A stretch of DNA of 19,009 bases from an uncultured Colwellia sp. (GTDB taxonomy: Bacteria; Pseudomonadota; Gammaproteobacteria; Enterobacterales; Alteromonadaceae). Below, piece by piece: positions 14,681-19,009 of this stretch. The translations under genes and the position numbers were made by a program. Numbering within the stretch: position 1 is the first letter of the stretch; each line of letters begins with the position of its first letter. The stretch covers positions 1-19,009 of the forward strand of contig CAJWBY010000086.1 of assembly GCA_913020705.1 (NCBI GenBank), in the 5' to 3' direction. The notes beneath the pieces are model-generated. The model worked only from the letters and a program-made list of their open reading frames with translations. It ran no database searches and was not told the origin of the DNA.

Positions 14681-15379
14681 ATGAGTAGTATTGATTTTCT
14701 AATAAGAAACTGTGAATGGTTTACTGATGTACCAGAAAAGGGCATAGATACACTTATTAAATCTGCACGCTTAAAGCATTTCAATCACAGTAAATATCTT
14801 TACCGCTTAGCGCAAGAAAGTGAATTTGTTTATGGTGTGGTGTCTGGTTTTGTTCGCATTAAAATCAGCAGTATTCAAGGACAAGAATTTTCAATAACCG
14901 AATTTTCAACTAATGAATGGTTAGGAGAATTTTCGTTAACTAATCAACCTATTGAGATGTTTGAAGCACAAGTATTAGAGAATTCTAGCGTTATCGAAAT
15001 ACCTAAAAGAGTTGTGCAATCAGTTGCAGAGCAATTTCCAATAATCTATAAAAACTTATTTCTATTTCAAGCATCACGTACCTTAAAAATGTCAGAGCTA
15101 CTTGGGGGTATGTTGTTTTATCCTTTGGGCGCTAGGCTTGCTGGTCGAATTTTATGGTTCGCTCACCATTATGGAAAAGATGTAGAAGAAGGGGTTTTGA
15201 TCAATAAAAAAATGAGTCAACAAGAGTTAGCTGAATTAACGATGGGCTCAAGACAGCGAATAAATAAAGCGTTAAAAGAGTGGGAACGTGATGGCATATT
15301 AAATATGCAAGGTCAGCAATACCTCATCAAAGACATCTCTGCTTTAAAAGCAAAAACATTATTAAATAATGATGAATAA
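14681..15379 (+). CDS. Crp/Fnr family transcriptional regulator
   Basis: Start ATG 14681 is preferred over ATG 14654, which lies inside the terminator; GGA sits seven bases upstream of 14681. The 232-residue protein has an N-terminal cyclic-nucleotide-binding-like jelly roll (about 12-115), a long connecting helix (about 118-145) and a winged helix (about 165-220) with MSQQELAELTMGSRQRINKA as its helix-turn-helix. The Arg-Ser pair that holds cAMP in CRP is not conserved (the loop reads LGEFSLTNQPIEMFEAQ), and there is only one Cys (Cys11), so it is neither a typical cAMP sensor nor an Fe-S FNR. The recognition helix reads SRQRINK where CRP has SRETVGR, implying a different DNA half-site. It stands directly before the monooxygenase operon and its GTCAC-N4-GTGAC repeat, so it is the best candidate local regulator. 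Its effector is unknown. Confidence 0.88.
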   Translation: MSSIDFLIRNCEWFTDVPEKGIDTLIKSARLKHFNHSKYLYRLAQESEFVYGVVSGFVRIKISSIQGQEFSITEFSTNEWLGEFSLTNQPIEMFEAQVLENSSVIEIPKRVVQSVAEQFPIIYKNLFLFQASRTLKMSELLGGMLFYPLGARLAGRILWFAHHYGKDVEEGVLINKKMSQQELAELTMGSRQRINKALKEWERDGILNMQGQQYLIKDISALKAKTLLNNDE

Positions 15380-15422
15380 ACAAGAGGTAGTCTCTGTATT
15401 TCGTCATTTTACAAAACGTATA

Positions 15423-15436
15423 GTCACCCAGGTGAC
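15423..15436. promoter_or_regulatory. Inverted repeat GTCAC-N4-GTGAC before the monooxygenase operon (site B)
   Basis: GTCACC-CA-GGTGAC is a perfect palindrome with six-base arms, 43 bases after the regulator stop and 106 bases before the monooxygenase ATG. It shares 11 of 14 positions, including all arm bases of the 5-4-5 pattern, with site A at 4671-4684. As at site A, the right arm continues into GTGACA (15432-15437), a possible -35, here followed after 19 nt by GATAAA as a weak -10. Confidence 0.5.
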
Positions 15437-15474
15437 ATAAGAAAATTAAAGAAAAAGATAAATTATTTCATATT

Positions 15475-15509
15475 GCTTTGCCTTTTCAGATTAAAACTTA
15501 TCGCAAAGC
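15475..15509. repeat. Spaced inverted repeat GCTTTGC/GCAAAGC in the monooxygenase leader
   Basis: GCTTTGC (15475-15481) and GCAAAGC (15503-15509) are exact reverse complements separated by 21 bases. They lie in the predicted 5' leader, 34 bases before the ATG. The loop is long for a stable hairpin, and no function can be assigned. Confidence 0.2.
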
Positions 15510-15542
15510 CACTAAATATTTTATTACTCAAAAGGTAAAATT

Positions 15543-17036
15543 ATGAGCGAACAAAACAATAATTCACAAACTAATGTTGAACACTTTGATGTCATCATTG
15601 TTGGCGCTGGTATTTCAGGTTTAGGATCGGCTTATCATTTGAAAAGTCAGTCACCGGAAAAAAGCTTTTGTGTTCTTGACGGAATGGAAAGCTATGGTGG
15701 TACTTGGTTAATTCATAATTATCCGGGGATTCGTTCTGATAGCGATTTATTTACTTTTGGTTATCGTTTTAAACCTTGGACAGGTAAACCTATCGCCAGT
15801 GGTGCTGAAATTATGAATTATTTGGGTGAAGTCATTAGTGAAAATGAACTCGGCCCACATATTCGTTATAACCATCATGTTATGAATGCTAACTGGTGTA
15901 ACAAAACCCAGTTATGGACGATCAGTGCTTTTAATAAACTGACCCAACAAACATCTACCTTTACCGCTAATTTTTTATGGATGTGTCAAGGTTATTATCA
16001 GCATGAAAAAGGTTATATTCCAAAATGGCCAGGTATGGACGATTATCAGGGAGAAGTTGTTCATCCACAAAATTGGCCTGAAGATTTAAATTATAACGAT
16101 AAAAATGTTGTTGTTATTGGCTCTGGAGCAACAGCGGCAACACTTGTACCTAACATAGCGGCAGATTGTAAACATGTAACAGTTTTACAACGTTCACCCA
16201 CTTATTTCTTTCCGCGTAAAAATGAGAATCCATTAACTGACCAGCTACGAGATTTAGATATAGACCCAAGTTGGATTCACGAAATTTCTCGACAACAAAT
16301 TCTCCAAGAGCAAGCTGGGTTTATTGCAACGTCTACGCAATATCCAAATGAAGTCAAAAAAGCATTAATTGAAGGCGTTCAAGCACATTTACCGGAAGGT
16401 TTTGATGTTGAAAAGCATTTTACCCCTGATTATAACCCTTGGCGACAACGTATAGCTGTAGTCCCCAATGGTGATATTTTTGCGGGTATTAGTTCTGGTA
16501 AAGCCAGCATTAGAACGGATCAAATAGAGCGTTTTAATGAACAAGGAATATTACTTAAATCGGGTGAGCAACTTGACGCCGATATTATCGTTTCAGCAAC
16601 AGGTTTTAATTTGAGTGTACTTGGCGGCATTGAGTTCTCGGTTGATGGCGACGTGGTTGATTTTTCTGAAACCGTTGGCTATCGAGGCATGATGTTTACG
16701 GGGATACCCAATATGGTTTGGGTGATGGGTTATTTCCGCGCAAGCTGGACCCTTCGAGTTGATCTTATTGGTGATTTCATATGTCGTTTACTTAAATATA
16801 TGGATGAAAAAAATGTAAAACAAGTCACCATGACATTACGTGAAGAAGATCAAGATATGGAATTATTACCTTGGATTGATACTAATGCATTTAATCCTGG
16901 CTACATGATGCGTTCAATGCATCTTTTACCAAAGCGCGGTAATAAAGCTGAATGGGAACATAGCCAAGACTATTGGGAAGAGAAAGATGTGTTACCCACC
17001 GTTGATTTAAATGATGAATTGTTTGTTTATAAATAA
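15543..17036 (+). CDS. EthA-like Baeyer-Villiger flavin monooxygenase
   Basis: A 497-residue FAD- and NADPH-dependent monooxygenase that strongly resembles mycobacterial EthA/MymA (recognised from memory, including YPGIRSDSD, VVVIGSGATA and YNPWRQR). The FAD site is GAGISG (21-26), followed by GGTW and NYPGIRSDSD (59-68). The Baeyer-Villiger fingerprint F-x-G-x3-H-x3-W-P is present as Tyr168-x-Gly170-x3-His174-x3-Trp178-Pro179, with Tyr replacing the first Phe. The NADPH loop is GSGATA (193-198). The enzyme would insert oxygen next to a ketone carbonyl to give an ester, or oxidise a sulfide. EthA relatives prefer long-chain or aryl ketones. It leads an operon with an alpha/beta hydrolase 32 bases on and an SDR, the natural follow-up steps of ester cleavage and alcohol oxidation. 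AAAAGG lies upstream of the ATG. The substrate is not identified. Confidence 0.94.
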   Translation: MSEQNNNSQTNVEHFDVIIVGAGISGLGSAYHLKSQSPEKSFCVLDGMESYGGTWLIHNYPGIRSDSDLFTFGYRFKPWTGKPIASGAEIMNYLGEVISENELGPHIRYNHHVMNANWCNKTQLWTISAFNKLTQQTSTFTANFLWMCQGYYQHEKGYIPKWPGMDDYQGEVVHPQNWPEDLNYNDKNVVVIGSGATAATLVPNIAADCKHVTVLQRSPTYFFPRKNENPLTDQLRDLDIDPSWIHEISRQQILQEQAGFIATSTQYPNEVKKALIEGVQAHLPEGFDVEKHFTPDYNPWRQRIAVVPNGDIFAGISSGKASIRTDQIERFNEQGILLKSGEQLDADIIVSATGFNLSVLGGIEFSVDGDVVDFSETVGYRGMMFTGIPNMVWVMGYFRASWTLRVDLIGDFICRLLKYMDEKNVKQVTMTLREEDQDMELLPWIDTNAFNPGYMMRSMHLLPKRGNKAEWEHSQDYWEEKDVLPTVDLNDELFVYK

Positions 17037-17068
17037 ACTGAATTTTCTTAAAACGATATGATTGATAA

Positions 17069-17992
17069 GTGAGCGATGTTATGAATTTTATAGACGAAAA
17101 GATAAAGGTAAATGGGGTTGATATAGCTTATCAACTTCATGGTAACAACCAAAACCCTACTATTTTATTGGTACATGGTTTAGCGGTACCATTAACTGGT
17201 TGGCCAACGGATATGGTTGAATCTTTTGTTAACCAAGGTTTTCAAGTCTTACTTATAGATAACCGAGATATGGGAAAGTCACAAGAGTTAAACCACCTAA
17301 AAATACCATCTTTTCTTTGGACAATTTTAAAATTCAAATTAGGATTCTCACCAAAAGTCCCTTATAAACTTGAAGATATGATGACGGATGCTATTTGTCT
17401 TTTAGACGCTTTACATATTGATAAAGTCCACCTTGTAGGTGCATCAATGGGGGGGATGATAGCGCAATTAGTCGCGATTCATCATCCTGAACGTTTACAT
17501 ACGTTAACGTCAATTATGTCTACTACGGGCTATAAAGCTTTACCAAAAGGTACTCCTGAAATTAATAAAGTTTTTGCTGAAAAACCGGCATCATCAAATT
17601 TTGAAGATCGTTTACATTATCACATGAAAAAATGGCGAGTAATGGGGAGTCCTCAATATCCTTTAGTTAATAGTGAGCTTGAATCAAGGGTTTCTAAACT
17701 GTTGGAAAGAGGAATTAGTACTAAAGGGACTATAAGGCAAATTTTAGCGATTTTTGCCGCTTCAGATAGAACTAAATTACTGAATAATATATTAACACCA
17801 ACTTTAGTTATTCATGGCGATAGTGACGGTTTAGTAAATTGTGATGGTGGTGTTGCTACATCTAATGCTATTAAAAACGCTAAATTGAAAATATATAAAG
17901 GTATGGGCCACGATTTCCCCATTGAGTTAATCCCTAGCATTATCAGTGACATTGTAGAGCATGTAACAGTAGAGAGTAGTAAAATAAAATGA
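17069..17992 (+). CDS. Alpha/beta-fold hydrolase, probable esterase
   Basis: A 307-residue alpha/beta hydrolase. HG (36-37) marks the oxyanion region, GASMG (124-128) holds nucleophile Ser126, the acid is Asp253 in HGDSDGLV, and the base is His281 in GMGHDFP. The triad is complete and no signal peptide is seen. The frame opens at GTG 17069. An ATG four codons later (17081), with AAGTGAG upstream, is an equally good and perhaps better start, and the domain is unaffected. It lies 32 bases after the monooxygenase, and its stop overlaps the next start in ATGA, showing one transcript and coupled translation. The obvious role is hydrolysis of the ester or lactone made by the monooxygenase (inference). 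Such pairs are common in Baeyer-Villiger degradation routes. Members of this fold may instead be C-C hydrolases or lactonases. Confidence 0.9.
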   Translation: MSDVMNFIDEKIKVNGVDIAYQLHGNNQNPTILLVHGLAVPLTGWPTDMVESFVNQGFQVLLIDNRDMGKSQELNHLKIPSFLWTILKFKLGFSPKVPYKLEDMMTDAICLLDALHIDKVHLVGASMGGMIAQLVAIHHPERLHTLTSIMSTTGYKALPKGTPEINKVFAEKPASSNFEDRLHYHMKKWRVMGSPQYPLVNSELESRVSKLLERGISTKGTIRQILAIFAASDRTKLLNNILTPTLVIHGDSDGLVNCDGGVATSNAIKNAKLKIYKGMGHDFPIELIPSIISDIVEHVTVESSKIK

Positions 17993-18813
17993 GTTATTTT
18001 CAAGGTAAAGTTGCGGTTATTACCGGTGCAGCATCAGGTATTGGTAAAACACTAGCGCTAAAACTGGCTGAGCAAGGTTGTAATCTAGCGTTAGCAGACC
18101 GAGACATGGAAGGCTTAATTGCAGTACGAACAAAAATAATGGAATTTGATGTAAAATGTATCGCTGAAGATTTTGATGTATCCAATAAGGAAGCTTTTAT
18201 TAGCTTTGCTGAAAGTGTAAACAGTGAATTTTCCGGTGTTGATATGTTATTTAATAATGCAGGAGTTACACTCATTGATTCGGTAAAAGATCAAAGTTTT
18301 GAAGATTTTCATTGGATAATGAACATTAACTTTTGGGGGGTTGTTTATGGCTCACATGCTTTTTTGCCGTTTCTTCAAAAATCACCTCAGGCACATTTAG
18401 TGAATGTTTCAAGTGTATTTGGTTTGTTATCTTTACCCGGTCAAAGCGCTTACAATTCTTCTAAATTTGCGGTTAGAGGCTTCACCGAAGCGTTGAAAAT
18501 GGAAATGGCGGGTACTAATGTTTCTGTTCACTGTGTTCACCCTGGAGGCATTAAAACTAATATTAGCAATAATGCAAAAGTAACGTCAAAATCTATATCT
18601 AAAAGTCAGAACATAGAAAACTTTAACAAATTAGCTAAAACAACTCCTGAAGAAGCTGCTGATATCATTTTGCAAGGGGTGGAAAAAAATAAACGCCGAA
18701 TATTGATAGGTAAAGACGCTAAACTTCTGGATCGCATTGTTCGATGGTTTCCAGCAACTTATGAAAAAGTGTTAGGTTTTGAGAAGGTGGTATTGGCAAG
18801 TCGTAAAAAATAG
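17989..18813 (+). CDS. Classical SDR family NAD(P)-dependent oxidoreductase
   Basis: A 274-residue short-chain dehydrogenase with cofactor motif TGAASGIG (12-19), NNAG (89-92), active-site Ser141/142 and Tyr155-x-x-x-Lys159 (YNSSK). Asp37 at the end of the second strand (LALADRD) points to NAD(H) rather than NADP(H). This contrasts with the NADP-type SDR at 4714-5505 and suits oxidation of an alcohol. The C-terminal part (about 215-274, with a basic KNKRRILIGKDAK segment and a WFPATYEKVLG stretch) is the extension seen in SDRs that neighbour Baeyer-Villiger enzymes in mycobacteria, such as the Rv3085/SadH type (from memory). The start overlaps the hydrolase stop by four bases. Its place at the end of the operon fits conversion of the alcohol released by the hydrolase to an aldehyde or ketone; the true substrate is unknown. 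Confidence 0.91.
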   Translation: MSYFQGKVAVITGAASGIGKTLALKLAEQGCNLALADRDMEGLIAVRTKIMEFDVKCIAEDFDVSNKEAFISFAESVNSEFSGVDMLFNNAGVTLIDSVKDQSFEDFHWIMNINFWGVVYGSHAFLPFLQKSPQAHLVNVSSVFGLLSLPGQSAYNSSKFAVRGFTEALKMEMAGTNVSVHCVHPGGIKTNISNNAKVTSKSISKSQNIENFNKLAKTTPEEAADIILQGVEKNKRRILIGKDAKLLDRIVRWFPATYEKVLGFEKVVLASRKK

Positions 18814-18828
18814 TCATAAAATTAATTC

Positions 18829-18853
18829 GGCCAACACGAATAACCCGTTGGCC
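18829..18853. terminator. Probable bidirectional terminator hairpin
   Basis: GGCCAAC (18829-18835) pairs with GTTGGCC (18847-18853) around an 11-base loop. It lies between the SDR stop and the convergent gene's stop. The flanks are T-rich only in part (TGTTTATT on plus, GAATTAATTTT on minus), so efficiency is uncertain, but the position suits a shared terminator. Confidence 0.5.
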
Positions 18854-18911
18854 TGTTTATTAATTGATACAAAGTTTTTAGTTGTAAATTAACGGTGATT
18901 TCAAGCCATTA

Positions 18912-19009
18912 TTATGAAAATAGATCAGGTTGCTCTTCCATCAGTACATTAAACATGGGTAAAAAACTAAAATAACCTGTGGTTTCAGAACCTATTACTT
19001 TATGGGTAG
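18912..19009 (-). CDS. 3' end of an unidentified protein-coding gene
   Basis: On the minus strand a frame enters from the right edge and runs 31 codons to TAA at 18914-18912. It reads ...HKVIGSETTGYFSFLPMF and ends MEEQPDLFS. I do not recognise the family. The frame is convergent with the SDR and ends just beyond the shared hairpin, and its amino-acid make-up looks like real protein. With so few residues this remains a likely but unproven gene end. Confidence 0.5.
   Translation of the reverse strand, partial: THKVIGSETTGYFSFLPMFNVLMEEQPDLFS

Overview
The window is AT-rich with gammaproteobacterial gene content. The FadH-type dienoyl-CoA reductase, PhaR/phasin pair, GPH symporter and Caulobacter-style TonB-dependent receptor fit a marine Alteromonadales bacterium (Colwellia/Thalassotalea-like). 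This placement is inferred from protein resemblance and base composition, not from a search. I see no tRNA, rRNA, CRISPR array, transposase or phage gene.

Layout. (1) 1-2736 is a storage-granule locus. A wax ester synthase/diacylglycerol acyltransferase (cut by the window edge) and a phasin lie on the minus strand, divergent from the regulator phaR. Two copies of a perfect palindrome lie between phasin and phaR. (2) 2829-8071, minus strand, is an acyl-chain catabolism block: fadH, then an SGNH hydrolase, then an RhlG-like SDR, tightly packed, then an acyl-CoA synthetase with its own upstream promoter region. (3) 8171-8635 is the wreck of a MATE efflux gene. (4) 8655-10226, minus strand, is a type-B carboxylesterase, divergent from a plus-strand uptake block: a GPH-family symporter and a TonB-dependent receptor ending in a strong terminator. 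(5) 14681-18813, plus strand, holds a Crp/Fnr-type regulator, then an EthA-like Baeyer-Villiger monooxygenase, an alpha/beta hydrolase and an SDR. The last two overlap by ATGA. (6) The window ends in the 3' end of a convergent gene that I cannot name.

Working model (inference): a hydrophobic ketone-bearing compound enters through the TonB receptor and the GPH symporter. The monooxygenase inserts oxygen to make an ester, and an esterase or hydrolase splits it. SDRs oxidise or reduce the alcohol or keto products. The acyl-CoA synthetase activates the acid, FadH clears unsaturated intermediates for beta-oxidation, and surplus carbon goes into PHA or wax/triacylglycerol granules. The enzyme set (BVMO, alpha/beta hydrolase, SDR, WS/DGAT, acyl-CoA synthetase) closely parallels the mymA operon of Mycobacterium tuberculosis. 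A shared 5-4-5 inverted repeat, GTCAC-N4-GTGAC, lies before both the monooxygenase operon and the acyl-CoA synthetase. It may tie the two arms into one regulon under the adjacent Crp/Fnr protein.
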